Shown here piece after piece: positions 7,801 to 17,349 of a stretch of 49,382 nucleotides of DNA. The stretch is from CAZPGL01 sp964586175 (GTDB taxonomy: Bacteria; Actinomycetota; Acidimicrobiia; Acidimicrobiales; MedAcidi-G1). The translations under genes were made by a program, and so were the position numbers. The stretch covers positions 1 through 49,382 of the forward strand of contig CAZPGL010000012.1 in NCBI GenBank assembly GCA_964586175.1, given 5' to 3'. The notes below the pieces were generated by a model that had not been told where the DNA came from, ran no database searches, and was given only the letters and a program-made list of their open reading frames with translations. Position 1 is the stretch's first letter. Every line of letters begins with the position of its first letter.

Positions 7801-8739
7801 GTGCCGCAGGCCGCCCCGGCCGACGAACGCCGGCACCCGCCGGGGCCGGAACGGCTGTGGAACGAGTCGATCTACCTGGATTGGTTCGATCCCGAGGGAC
7901 GCACCGGCGGTTATGTCCGACTGGGCATGTACCCGGGTCTGGGCGTGTCGTGGTTCTGGTGTTGCCTGGTCGACGCCAACCGGCCGACGGTGCTGGTGGT
8001 CGACCACGAGGCTCCGATTCCGGCCGATCCGTCGCTGGAGATCCGGGCGCCCGCCCTGTGGGCCGACCTGATCGTCGAGGAGCCGCTGACCCACTTCGGC
8101 GTCGGGGTCGAGGCGTTCGGGGTGGCGATCGACGACCCGGCCGACGCCTACGCGGCGGACCCAGCCGCCATCCGCGGCGACCGCACCCCGGTCGGGGTCG
8201 ATCTGGGCTGGGAGACCGATCTGCCTGGCGGGTCGGGGGGCTTTCACTACGGCGTGACCACCCGCTACGAGATCCCGTGTCGGGTGACCGGCGAGGTGCT
8301 GGTCGGCGACCGGCGTATCGAACTCGATGGTTGGGGCCAGCGGGACCACTCGTGGGGCGTGCGGGACTGGTGGGCCGACGGCTGGACGTGGTGTTCGGGC
8401 CGCCTCGAGGACGGTGAGCGGTTCCATGCCGTGTCCGTCGACGGACGGGACGGCGGCATCGGCTATCGGTCGAAGCCGATCGGGCCGCGGGAGGGGCTGG
8501 AGGCCGAGTACGGGATCGCCGGCGCACACGATCCGGGGCCGGAGGGCATCCCCACTGGCGGCCGGCTGGACATCGGCGACCTGCGGCTGAGCTACGAACC
8601 CGTCGGGTGGGCGCCGGTGCTCCTCGTTCACCCCGACGATGGGCGGCACAGCAGGTTCCCCCGCGCTCTGGTGGCGGTGACGGCCACCGATGGCCGCCGG
8701 GGTCATGCCTGGCTTGAGGTCAACCAGCCGGAGCCCTGA
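7801..8739 (+). CDS. CrtC/AttH-like lipocalin-fold protein
   Basis: A 312-residue protein starting at GTG five bases after the previous stop. Near residues 178-190 it has DGWGQRDHSWGVRDWW, the aromatic, His-containing signature seen in the hydroxyneurosporene-hydratase-like/AttH superfamily of two lipocalin-like barrels that bind hydrophobic ligands. Earlier segments (SIYLDWFDPEGRTGGYVRLGMYP and GVSWFWCCLVD) fit the first barrel. Members act on lipids or terpenoids; the ligand here is unknown. Its position as third gene of the PEP-domain operon suggests a shared pathway. The 3' end overlaps the convergent DUF368 gene by 20 bp. The reading frame extends further upstream but that would run through the preceding gene. 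Confidence 0.55.
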   Translation: MPQAAPADERRHPPGPERLWNESIYLDWFDPEGRTGGYVRLGMYPGLGVSWFWCCLVDANRPTVLVVDHEAPIPADPSLEIRAPALWADLIVEEPLTHFGVGVEAFGVAIDDPADAYAADPAAIRGDRTPVGVDLGWETDLPGGSGGFHYGVTTRYEIPCRVTGEVLVGDRRIELDGWGQRDHSWGVRDWWADGWTWCSGRLEDGERFHAVSVDGRDGGIGYRSKPIGPREGLEAEYGIAGAHDPGPEGIPTGGRLDIGDLRLSYEPVGWAPVLLVHPDDGRHSRFPRALVAVTATDGRRGHAWLEVNQPEP

Positions 8740-9640
8740 CCCGGGCCAGGCGGTCCACGACCAGCACGACCAGGAAGGCGGCGACAGCCAGCAGGCCCGG
8801 CCCGACCAGATCCCCGGCGGGCGGCCAGTCCAGGCCGGTGCCCGAAACCGATTCGTCGGCGGTGTCGCCGATGACGCCGACGCCGTTGGGCCATGGCCAC
8901 AGGACCCGCAGCGAACCGAGCATCAGGCCGATCAGCACGGCCAGCACGGTGTCGTGGTGGCGGTGCAGCAGGCGGTCGAGCATCGACGCGAAGGCGGCCA
9001 GACCCAGCACGGCGCCGATGCCGAAGATCACGGCGTCACCGATCAGCCGGTCGTCGATGACATGGAGGACGGCCTCGTACATGCCGATCATCAGGAGCAG
9101 GAACGAGCCCGACAGGCCGGGGAGGATCATGGCGCAGATGGCCACGGCTCCTGCGGCGAACAACAGGAGCGGCGACGGGTCGGCGACCGGGCCGGCTTGC
9201 CAACCCAGAGCGGCGAACAGGCCGGCGCCCACCGCCGCGGCGATGCCGACCCGTGGAGCGTCCCAGCGGGGCACGAGGCGCCAGGACACGACGATGGATG
9301 CGACGACAAGGCCGAGGAACAGCCCGGCCATGCCCTCGGGATGGTCCTCGAGCGCCGACTCGAGCACGCCGGCCAGGGCGACCACGACGACGAAAGCGCC
9401 GACGGCCAGCGGCACGAGCAGCGACCATTCGACGGATCGCAGCCGGTGCAGGCCGCCGGACACGTCGCCCCGGGCGAAGCGGCCGAGTGCTCGTGCACCG
9501 TCGCGCAGGGCGGCGATGAGCCGTTCGTAGATGCCGAACATGAGGGCGAGGGTGCCGCCCGAAACCCCGGGCACCGTGTTGGCTGCTCCCATGAGCGCGC
9601 CCTGCCCGAGGCGCACGGCCAGCGCCCTGCCGGCGGGCAT
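8720..9640 (-). CDS. DUF368 (PopT-like) polyprenyl-phosphate translocase
   Basis: A 306-residue, multi-span membrane protein starting at ATG. Its N-terminus has the family hallmark GAANTVPGVSGGTLALMFGIY near residues 18-38, with a second related turn (ILPGLSGSFLLLMIGMYE) near 173-190, showing the internal duplication typical of DUF368. DUF368 proteins have been reported as undecaprenyl-phosphate translocases that recycle the cell-wall lipid carrier. About eight hydrophobic segments are visible. The ATG overlaps the TGA of the upstream thioesterase gene (ATGA), so both belong to one minus-strand operon. The C-terminus overlaps the convergent CrtC/AttH-like gene. Confidence 0.82.
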   Translation of the reverse strand: MPAGRALAVRLGQGALMGAANTVPGVSGGTLALMFGIYERLIAALRDGARALGRFARGDVSGGLHRLRSVEWSLLVPLAVGAFVVVVALAGVLESALEDHPEGMAGLFLGLVVASIVVSWRLVPRWDAPRVGIAAAVGAGLFAALGWQAGPVADPSPLLLFAAGAVAICAMILPGLSGSFLLLMIGMYEAVLHVIDDRLIGDAVIFGIGAVLGLAAFASMLDRLLHRHHDTVLAVLIGLMLGSLRVLWPWPNGVGVIGDTADESVSGTGLDWPPAGDLVGPGLLAVAAFLVVLVVDRLARVRAPAG

Positions 9641-10071
9641 CAGGGGTCGGTCCGGGTGAAGGGGGCCAGCGCCTCGGCGATCATGTCGGGGGCTCGGACG
9701 GGACGCCCGTCGGTGTTGGTGACGGCGGCGGTCACCTCCTGGGAGGCCAGCACCTCGTCACCCCGCAACAGGCGCTGATGCCAGAGCGACGACGCCCGCC
9801 GCATCTCGGCGACCTCGGTCTCGATGACCAGTCGGTCGCCGCCGGTGGCCGACGACAGGAATCGGGTCGCGATGCGGCTCACCACGAAGCGGTAGCCCTG
9901 TTCCTCGAGGTCGTGGAGGCCGAGGCCGACCTCGTCGAGCAACTCGATGCGCCCCGTCTCGAAAAGCTGGACGTACACCGAGTGGTTGAGGTGGCCATAC
10001 GGGTCGAGCTCGTAGAAGCGGACCTTCACCGGGTGCCGGTGGACCTGGTGTTCGTCGGCGGTGTGCTGCAC
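9640..10071 (-). CDS. Acyl-CoA thioesterase, 4-hydroxybenzoyl-CoA thioesterase (hotdog) type
   Basis: A ~143-residue single hotdog-fold protein. The segment VRFYELDPYGHLNHSVYVQLFETGR contains the active-site pattern D..GH.N...Y...E..R of the YbgC/FadM/4HBT group, which hydrolyses acyl-CoA thioesters. Start choice: the open frame reaches a GTG at 10095, but the GTG at 10071 lies 7 nt behind a TAGCGT -10 box (10084-10079), the spacing used by many other genes here, so the shorter leaderless form is preferred. It overlaps the DUF368 gene by 4 bp. It is divergent from an alpha/beta hydrolase gene with its own leaderless promoter. Confidence 0.82.
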   Translation of the reverse strand: MQHTADEHQVHRHPVKVRFYELDPYGHLNHSVYVQLFETGRIELLDEVGLGLHDLEEQGYRFVVSRIATRFLSSATGGDRLVIETEVAEMRRASSLWHQRLLRGDEVLASQEVTAAVTNTDGRPVRAPDMIAEALAPFTRTDP

Positions 10072-10078
10072 CGGGCCG

Positions 10079-10113
10079 ACGCTAGCGGAGGGCACCGGGC
10101 GTGGGGTTACGCT
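10079..10113. promoter_or_regulatory. Divergent pair of leaderless promoters
   Basis: Minus strand: TAGCGT at 10084-10079, 7 nt before the thioesterase GTG (10071). Plus strand: TACGCT at 10108-10113, 8 nt before the hydrolase GTG (10122). The two -10 boxes are only ~24 bp apart, so their -35 regions overlap each other's -10/start region and the two genes may compete for polymerase. Confidence 0.55.
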
Positions 10114-10121
10114 GCGCCGGC

Positions 10122-10961
10122 GTGGACGACCATCCTCAGGCCGGCGACCAGCCGGCGTTGTTCTCCGAGTCCTTCGGGCCCGTCGACGGCCCGACGGTGC
10201 TGTTGCTGTCGGGCGCTGACGCCCACTGCACCCGTTGGACGCCGGCCCTCATCGATCCCCTGGTCGCCGCCGGGCACCGGGTGGTCCGGTTCGACACCCG
10301 GGACACCGGGTTGTCGGACAAGGTGCCGTCGTCGGTCGGCTACACGCTGGCTGACCTGGCCGACGACGCCTGCCGGGTGCTCGACGAGCACGGCATCGAC
10401 ACGGCGCGCATCGTCGGCCGCTCCATGGGGGGCATGGTCGGCCAGGTGATGGCGCTCGATCACCACGACCGGGTGCGTTCGCTGACGTTGTTGTGCTCGT
10501 CGCCGGGGCTGGGGGACGAGCGGCTGCCATCGGCCGAGGACTGGCTGATCGACCGGATGGCCGACCGCTTGTTCTCGCCGCCGCCGTCCGACCACACCGA
10601 GAAGGTGGCGTGGGTCGTGGAGTTGGACCGGCTTTTCGCCGGTAGCCGCTACCCGTTCGACGAGGAGGCGGCCGTGCTCGCCGCCGACGCCGAGGTCACC
10701 CGGTGCTGGTTCCCCGAGACCGGCCACGGACCCGCCGTGGCGTCGTCACCGTCACGGCTCGACCGATTGGGCGACATCGCCGTGCCGACGCTCGTGGTGC
10801 ACGGCACCGCGGACCCGGTGTTCCCCGTCGACCACGCCCTCGCCCTCGTCGACGGCATCCCCGACGCCGACCTGTGGCTGGTCGAGGGTCTGGGTCACGA
10901 AATGCCCGACGCAGGCCTGGTCGAGTTGCTGCCCCGTCTGCTCGCCCATCTCGCCCGGTAG
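10122..10961 (+). CDS. Alpha/beta-fold hydrolase
   Basis: A ~279-residue alpha/beta hydrolase. The nucleophile elbow is GRSMGGM near residue 100 (Ser in G-x-S-x-G), the acid is in VVHGTADPVFP near 230, and the His is in VEGLGHEMPDAG near 258. The oxyanion region is LLLSGADAHCTRW. It most resembles small esterase/lipase or carrier-protein-releasing members; the substrate is unknown. The start is placed at GTG 10122 because a TACGCT box ends 8 nt before it; the GTG at 10101 would put the promoter inside the gene. It ends just before a 431-bp non-coding stretch with a large hairpin. Confidence 0.82.
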   Translation: MDDHPQAGDQPALFSESFGPVDGPTVLLLSGADAHCTRWTPALIDPLVAAGHRVVRFDTRDTGLSDKVPSSVGYTLADLADDACRVLDEHGIDTARIVGRSMGGMVGQVMALDHHDRVRSLTLLCSSPGLGDERLPSAEDWLIDRMADRLFSPPPSDHTEKVAWVVELDRLFAGSRYPFDEEAAVLAADAEVTRCWFPETGHGPAVASSPSRLDRLGDIAVPTLVVHGTADPVFPVDHALALVDGIPDADLWLVEGLGHEMPDAGLVELLPRLLAHLAR

Positions 10962-11392
10962 GCCCCGCGGTCTGGTCGACCGGGTCCACGACGCGAAACG
11001 GCGCCCTCCCGTGTGGGGTCCCGGTGGGAACGGACCAGGGAAGGCGCCGCCTCTGATGGGCCCCGGACCGGGTCGTCTCGCGTCAACGTTCTCCGTGGCC
11101 CAGCAGGGCTTCGGTCGCGAGAGCGTGAGGGGACCGGCTCGGCCGGGGTGCCCATGGCTCACCCGTCAGGCGGGGCTCGACACGTTCCCTCGAACCGGTC
11201 GGATCGCACGTCAACCCTCCCATCGCTCGCGGATACGGGTCGTGTCGATCACCACCCCGCTTCATCGACGGAGCGGCACGTTCACCGTCGCGCGATCCCC
11301 TGCCAGTGTCAACCGTCCCGTGTCCCGGGTCGGGGATCACGCAATGTGGGACGCGGGGGCAGGCCCGTGTTGCGCTTCGGGACCGGGCCGGG
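10962..11392. other. 431-bp stretch with no recognisable gene
   Basis: This is the longest non-coding interval of the window, between convergent genes. Open frames inside it lack sensible starts or protein character. It contains a cruciform-like hairpin at 10999-11049. On the minus strand, GTTGAC recurs three times as TTGACA (11312-11307), TTGACG (11214-11209) and TTGACG (11086-11081). TTGACA is followed after 17 nt by GACGGT (11289-11284), a weak -10. I could not match RNase P RNA, tmRNA or SRP RNA signatures. A small RNA read on the minus strand and ending at the hairpin is possible. Confidence 0.5.
10999..11049. terminator. Large two-level hairpin between convergent genes
   Basis: Outer arms CGGCGCCCTCCC (10999-11010) and GGGAAGGCGCCG (11038-11049) pair at 11 of 12 positions; the 27-nt interior holds a second stem GGTCC/GGACC (11017-11021 with 11032-11036). 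Read on the minus strand it is followed by TTTCG. It could end the hydrolase transcript and any minus-strand RNA from the preceding gap. Confidence 0.5.
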
Positions 11393-12175
11393 TCAGTGCT
11401 GGCCGGCGAGGGAGCGGTTCTTGACCTTGGCCTTCATGTAGTCACGGTTCATGAAGGCGATGAAGTCGAGGCTGATTTCCTTGGGGCAGGCCTCGGAGCA
11501 CTCACCGTGGTTGGTGCAGGCGCCGAAGAACTCCTCCATGGTCTCGACCATGGCCTCGGTGCGGTTCCAGCGTTCGGCCTGGCCCTGGGGCAACAGCCCG
11601 AGGTGGCCGATCTTGGCCGATGTGAACAGCTGGGCCGCCGAGTTCGGGCAGGCGGCGACACATGCGCCGCAGCCGATGCACGCCGCGGCGTCGAACGCCG
11701 TGTCGGCGGCCTCCTTGGGTACCGGGGTGAGGTTGGCGTCGGAGGCCGCGCCGGCGTTGACGCTGATGAACCCGCCGGCCTCGATGATGCGGTCAAGCGG
11801 TGAGCGGTCGACCACCAGGTCGCGCACGACCGGGAAGCCGGCGGCCCGGAACGGCTCGACGACGATCTCGTCGCCGTCAGCGAACTCCCGCATGTGCAGC
11901 TGACACGTGGCGGTGGCGGCCTGGGGGCCGTGGGCCCGGCCGTTGATCATCACCCCACACGTGCCGCAGATGCCCTCACGGCAGTCGGACTCGCAGGCCA
12001 CCGGCTCGTCGCCGCGGTCGTTGAGCTCCTCGTTGAGCAGGTCCAGCATCTCGAGGAACGAGGCGTCGGTGCTGATGGTCTGCTGGTGGGTCTCGAAGCG
12101 CCCCGGGTCGTCGGGGCCGTCCTGGCGCCAGACCTTCAGGTTGACCGAGATGTGTTCGCCGTGGCTTCCGGACAT
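11393..12175 (-). CDS. sdhB: Succinate dehydrogenase iron-sulfur subunit
   Basis: A 260-residue SdhB carrying electrons from the flavin to the membrane subunit. Ligands for the 2Fe-2S centre are C65, C70, C73 and C91 (CREGICGTC and the later ATCQL). The ferredoxin half has C166-x2-C169-x2-C172-x3-C176-P, then C220, C226 and C230-P, giving the 4Fe-4S and 3Fe-4S centres. An extra Cys (C61) precedes the first cluster. It is the last gene of sdhCAB, 10 bp behind sdhA, with AGGGGA as ribosome site upstream of its ATG. Sequence character is that of the type-B complexes of Actinobacteria. It ends next to the long non-coding stretch. Confidence 0.95.
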   Translation of the reverse strand: MSGSHGEHISVNLKVWRQDGPDDPGRFETHQQTISTDASFLEMLDLLNEELNDRGDEPVACESDCREGICGTCGVMINGRAHGPQAATATCQLHMREFADGDEIVVEPFRAAGFPVVRDLVVDRSPLDRIIEAGGFISVNAGAASDANLTPVPKEAADTAFDAAACIGCGACVAACPNSAAQLFTSAKIGHLGLLPQGQAERWNRTEAMVETMEEFFGACTNHGECSEACPKEISLDFIAFMNRDYMKAKVKNRSLAGQH

Positions 12176-12185
12176 CGTCGATCCC

Positions 12186-14108
<1,923 letters not shown>

Positions 14109-14129
14109 GGTTCGCGTCGTCCCTCGTGC

Positions 14130-14942
14130 TCAGTGGTCCTCGAGCTGCAGCATCAGGCAGTCGGGTCCGGCGTACTCGTCGGCCGGGCACACCCGGTTGT
14201 CCTCGTCGATGAGGCCGGCCTGGGTCAGGATCGGGAACGACAGGTTGCCGACCAGGATCACCGCGGCGATGGCCGTGGCCAGGCCCCGGCGCAGGTGGTT
14301 GAACCGTGGGTTGTTGACGCCGAGGCTCTGGAACATCGACCAGGCGCCGTGGAAGATGTGCCAGGCCAGGGCGATGTTGGCGACTACGTAGAGGATGGCC
14401 ACCGGCAGGCTGGCCAGCGATTCGGCCACGTTGTGGTACGGGTCGCCGGGCACGAAGTCATCGCCCAGCCACCAGCCCCAGGTGAGATCGGCCAGGTGGT
14501 AGAAGAGGTAGAGGGCGATGATCGGGCCGGTCCAGCGCATGGTGCGGCTGGCGTAGGTGGCGGCCACGTGGTCGCGGCCCCCCTGGTATTTGCTGTCGGC
14601 AGCCTGCGACATGCGGGACAGGGTGATCGCCGAGTGCAGGTGGAGCACGAACATGCCGAGCAGCCCGAGGCGCATCAGCCACAGCACGGCGCCCCGCGGC
14701 ACGAGGCCGCCGCCGAGGGTTCGCAGGGTCTCGGCGTATTCGTGCATGCGGGCCGGGCCCTCGTACACGTGCAGGTTGCCGATCATGTGGACGATCACGA
14801 AGCCGATGAGCCCGAGCCCGGTGACGGCCATGACCCACTTGCGGCCGACGGCGGTCTGGTAGAGGTTCAGCGGGAACGGCCACGCACGGCCGCGTCGCCG
14901 GATGGGGGAGACGCGGTACCGCTCGCTGGTGGTCTGCGGCAT
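14130..14942 (-). CDS. sdhC: Succinate dehydrogenase cytochrome b subunit (type B)
   Basis: A ~270-residue membrane anchor with five hydrophobic segments: WVMAVTGLGLIGFVIVHMIG, then AVLWLMRLGLLGMFVLHLHS, GPIIALYLFYHLADLTWGWW, VAILYVVANIALAWHIFHG and LATAIAAVILVGNLSFPIL. Histidines in segments one, two, three and four (VHMIGNLH, LHLHS, YHLAD, WHIFHG) are the expected ligands of two haems and mark the five-helix type-B form. The start is set at the ATG 14942 rather than a GTG 45 bp upstream, since the residues in between are Pro/Arg-rich and the ATG has AAGG at SD distance. First gene of sdhCAB, behind a -10 box at 15032-15027. Confidence 0.92.
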   Translation of the reverse strand: MPQTTSERYRVSPIRRRGRAWPFPLNLYQTAVGRKWVMAVTGLGLIGFVIVHMIGNLHVYEGPARMHEYAETLRTLGGGLVPRGAVLWLMRLGLLGMFVLHLHSAITLSRMSQAADSKYQGGRDHVAATYASRTMRWTGPIIALYLFYHLADLTWGWWLGDDFVPGDPYHNVAESLASLPVAILYVVANIALAWHIFHGAWSMFQSLGVNNPRFNHLRRGLATAIAAVILVGNLSFPILTQAGLIDEDNRVCPADEYAGPDCLMLQLEDH

Positions 14943-15026
14943 GGGGTGTTGCCTTCGGGGGGACGGATGGGCGGGTGGTCCGGGCAACGTTGGCCGGGTG
15001 TTCGGCCGATGCCGAATGTCGGTTCG

Positions 15027-15032
15027 ACGCTA
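15027..15032 (-). promoter_or_regulatory. Candidate sdhCAB -10 box
   Basis: TAGCGT on the minus strand, about 85 nt before the sdhC ATG, giving a leader of roughly 75-80 nt. Same hexamer as in the leaderless promoters of this window. Confidence 0.4.
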
Positions 15033-15073
15033 GCGGCAGACGGACCCGGGGGCCACCCGTGCCGCCGGTGGTT

Positions 15074-17188
15074 TCAGTCGTCGATCATCGCCGCGTAGGT
15101 GTTGGTCGCGGTGACCGCGGTCTGGTCGGCGCCGATGGCCGAGAGCTCCAGGCGGAGAACGACGGGGCCCGTGGCCTGGCCGAGCGGCCATTCGATCCGG
15201 CCCACGTGGACGGCGTGGTCGGCGTCGATCCGGCCTTCCCACGCCCAGGTGAGGGTTTCGCCGGCGACGTCGAGGTCGGCGGTGACACGGGCGGCTTCGA
15301 GGGGGGTGCGCCCGTCGTGGACGACCGTCACGTCGGAGACGACGGTGCGGCCGGGGGTGAGGAGCCCGGGTAGGGGGTCGGCGACCACGATGGTCGGGGC
15401 ACATGCTGCGGCGACCGCGGCCAGCGCCGGCTTGGGTCGTCGTAGGTGGTCGAACAGGGCGCCGCTCACCGCCGGTGCACCGTCGACCAGGCCGTCGAGG
15501 GCGAACCCGCCGGTCGGGTGGTACTTGCGGCGCCGCAGCGCCTCGATCTGGATGCGACAGACGTGGGCCTGGTGTTCCCGGGTGGCTTCGGCCCACGTGT
15601 CGAGATCGGGGTACACCTCGGGGGGGAAGCGGCGCAGCAGGACATCGACCTCGGCACCGTGCCGGTCGGCCAGCCGGTCCCAGTCGAGCAGCGGCCAGCG
15701 GGTGTCGGTGAGGCCCAGGTCGTCGTCGGCCCCATCGGGCACCGACTGGGAGCCGAAGGTCGACACGAAGCGCCCGGCCCGGGGGAACCGGTCGATGAAG
15801 TCGGCCAGGTCGGTGGCCTGGCCGCTGTACCAGCCGAACCGGAGGTGGCTGTTGGCGTCGGCGGGACGGGGCAGGCTGGGCAGCACCCCGGCGTTGGCCA
15901 GTACCGGTCGGGAGGGGTCCTGGCGTTCGATGGCCCGCCGGACCGACACGTCCAGCACCGATCGGGTCCACGTCGGCTTCTGGTGGTCGAGCAGGTGGGG
16001 GACGGCCCGGGTGGTGTCGACCGGCTCGGGGTCGTCGTGGCCGCACCAGAGGGCGACGGACGGGTGGTGGCCGAGGGCATCGACCATCTCGCGGGCCTGG
16101 CGCATGGCTTGGCCGCGTACCGACCGGTGGTAGCCGCCCTGCAGCGGAAGGTCCTGCCAGATGAGCAGCCCGGCTTCGTCGGCGGCGTCGTAGAGGGCCG
16201 GGTGGGAGACGTGGCCGGTGACCCGGAGGAGGTTGAGGCCGGCGTCGACGGCCCGCCGGACGTCGGCGGCTGCCGCGGTGGGGGTCACCGACGCCAGGTC
16301 GCGGTCGAGCGGGGCGACGTGCACGCCGCGCAGGAAGAGCCGTTCGCCGTTGATGTGCCAGATGTGGTCCCGCATGCGCACCGACCGGAACCCGATGCGC
16401 CGGCTGATGCGGTCACTGACCTCGGAGTTCTCGGTGGTGACGGTGAGGGTCACGTTGAACAGCGGCTGTTCACCCAGCTCGGCGGGCCACCAGAGCGGCG
16501 GTCGGGGCACCCGGATCGACCATTCGACCCGGTTCTCCCCGGCGGCCAGCGGCTGTTGGTGGCGGTGGTCGACGCCGAGGACCGTGGTGTGGAACACGAC
16601 CGACCGCGGTTGGTCGGTGTGGACGACGGCCCGCAGGGCCAGGGTGGCGACGGTGGGGTTGGCGTCGGTGCACACGATCCGGACGTGGCGGATCGGCACC
16701 GGGCCGGTTTCCCTGAGCCGGACGGGTCGCCAGATGCCGCCGGGGTTGCCGGCCTCCTGGGTGGTGCCGGTCAGGGTGCGCTGTTCGTCCGGGGTGGTAG
16801 CGCTACCGGCCCGGACGCGGGGCGGACAGGTGACCTCGACGGCCAGCAGATGGTCGTCCCGCTGCTGTACGGCGTCGGTGATCTCGAGGGCGTGGGTGAA
16901 GAAGTAACCCTCGGTGGCGTCGAGGTAGGAGCCGTCCAGCCAGACGTCGCCCTGGTAGAAGAGGCCGTCAAGTTCGAGCCAGGTGCGGCGGCCTTCGGCT
17001 GGGGTCTGGCTGGTGAAGCGGGTGCGATAGAGGAGCGGACCGTCCTCGTCGGCGAAGGCGTCGGTGCTCTGCCAGTGGCCGGGCACCGGCACCTCGGCCC
17101 ACGACGAGTCGTCCAGGTCGTCGAGGGGGAAAGTGCGGCGCAGGGCGTCGTCGGCAGGTCGGGCGACCCACGGGCCGGGCAGTTCCAT
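15074..17188 (-). CDS. GH2 beta-mannosidase-like protein lacking the catalytic nucleophile
   Basis: A 704-residue protein with the full GH2 architecture: a jelly-roll sugar-binding domain (WLELDGLFYQGDVWLDG, residues ~75-95), an immunoglobulin-like domain, then a TIM barrel from about 275 (RGVHVAPLDRDLASV..., LLRVTGHVSHPALYDAADEAG). In active beta-mannosidases the acid/base lies in WCGNNE and the nucleophile in SE(F/Y)G.QS. Here the first reads WCGHDD (381-386) and the second reads STFGSQS with Thr477 where Glu is expected. It is therefore probably not a working retaining glycosidase, or uses another mechanism. It starts with ATG 8 nt behind a TAGCGT box. Divergent from the MoxR ATPase gene. 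Confidence 0.8.
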   Translation of the reverse strand: MELPGPWVARPADDALRRTFPLDDLDDSSWAEVPVPGHWQSTDAFADEDGPLLYRTRFTSQTPAEGRRTWLELDGLFYQGDVWLDGSYLDATEGYFFTHALEITDAVQQRDDHLLAVEVTCPPRVRAGSATTPDEQRTLTGTTQEAGNPGGIWRPVRLRETGPVPIRHVRIVCTDANPTVATLALRAVVHTDQPRSVVFHTTVLGVDHRHQQPLAAGENRVEWSIRVPRPPLWWPAELGEQPLFNVTLTVTTENSEVSDRISRRIGFRSVRMRDHIWHINGERLFLRGVHVAPLDRDLASVTPTAAAADVRRAVDAGLNLLRVTGHVSHPALYDAADEAGLLIWQDLPLQGGYHRSVRGQAMRQAREMVDALGHHPSVALWCGHDDPEPVDTTRAVPHLLDHQKPTWTRSVLDVSVRRAIERQDPSRPVLANAGVLPSLPRPADANSHLRFGWYSGQATDLADFIDRFPRAGRFVSTFGSQSVPDGADDDLGLTDTRWPLLDWDRLADRHGAEVDVLLRRFPPEVYPDLDTWAEATREHQAHVCRIQIEALRRRKYHPTGGFALDGLVDGAPAVSGALFDHLRRPKPALAAVAAACAPTIVVADPLPGLLTPGRTVVSDVTVVHDGRTPLEAARVTADLDVAGETLTWAWEGRIDADHAVHVGRIEWPLGQATGPVVLRLELSAIGADQTAVTATNTYAAMIDD

Positions 17189-17196
17189 CGCCCGCG

Positions 17197-17202
17197 ACGC
17201 TA
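17197..17202 (-). promoter_or_regulatory. Leaderless -10 box of the GH2-like gene
   Basis: TAGCGT on the minus strand ends 8 nt before the ATG at 17188; no SD between. Confidence 0.55.
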
Positions 17203-17236
17203 GCGGGGTGCGTCGAGACCGGGTACGGGCAGACTT

Positions 17237-17295
17237 CCGGACTTGGGGACAGACCCCACTCCGGAGGAGGGGGCAGGCACCCGTGCCACCTCCTC
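17237..17295. repeat. Two adjacent hairpins in a divergent intergenic region
   Basis: First hairpin 17237-17264: arms CCGGACTTGGGG and CCCCACTCCGG around ACAGA. Its core GGGGACAGACCCC matches the core of the 37-bp element at 31420 at 12 of 13 positions. Second hairpin 17264-17295: outer arms GAGGAGG/CCTCCTC, inner arms GGCAC/GTGCC. They share a boundary base. They sit between the GH2-like and MoxR promoters. Confidence 0.55.
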
Positions 17296-17337
17296 ACGAG
17301 TTGTGCGTCCGTTGAGAGCCGCACAGCGGCCGGTGGC

Positions 17338-17343
17338 TAGGGT
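17338..17343 (+). promoter_or_regulatory. Leaderless -10 box of the MoxR ATPase gene
   Basis: TAGGGT ends 6 nt before the ATG at 17350; the six bases GCCGCC carry no SD. Confidence 0.55.
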
Positions 17344-17349
17344 GCCGCC

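Noticed and set aside
8720..8739. 20-bp overlap of convergent genes as a sign of wrong stop or frameshift
   Set aside because: Both C-termini are of normal family length; short convergent overlaps are common in compact high-GC genomes.
11185..11215. tRNA-like GGTTCGA motif on the minus strand in the non-coding gap
   Set aside because: The flanking bases do not form a T-stem, and no anticodon arm or acceptor stem can be folded around it.
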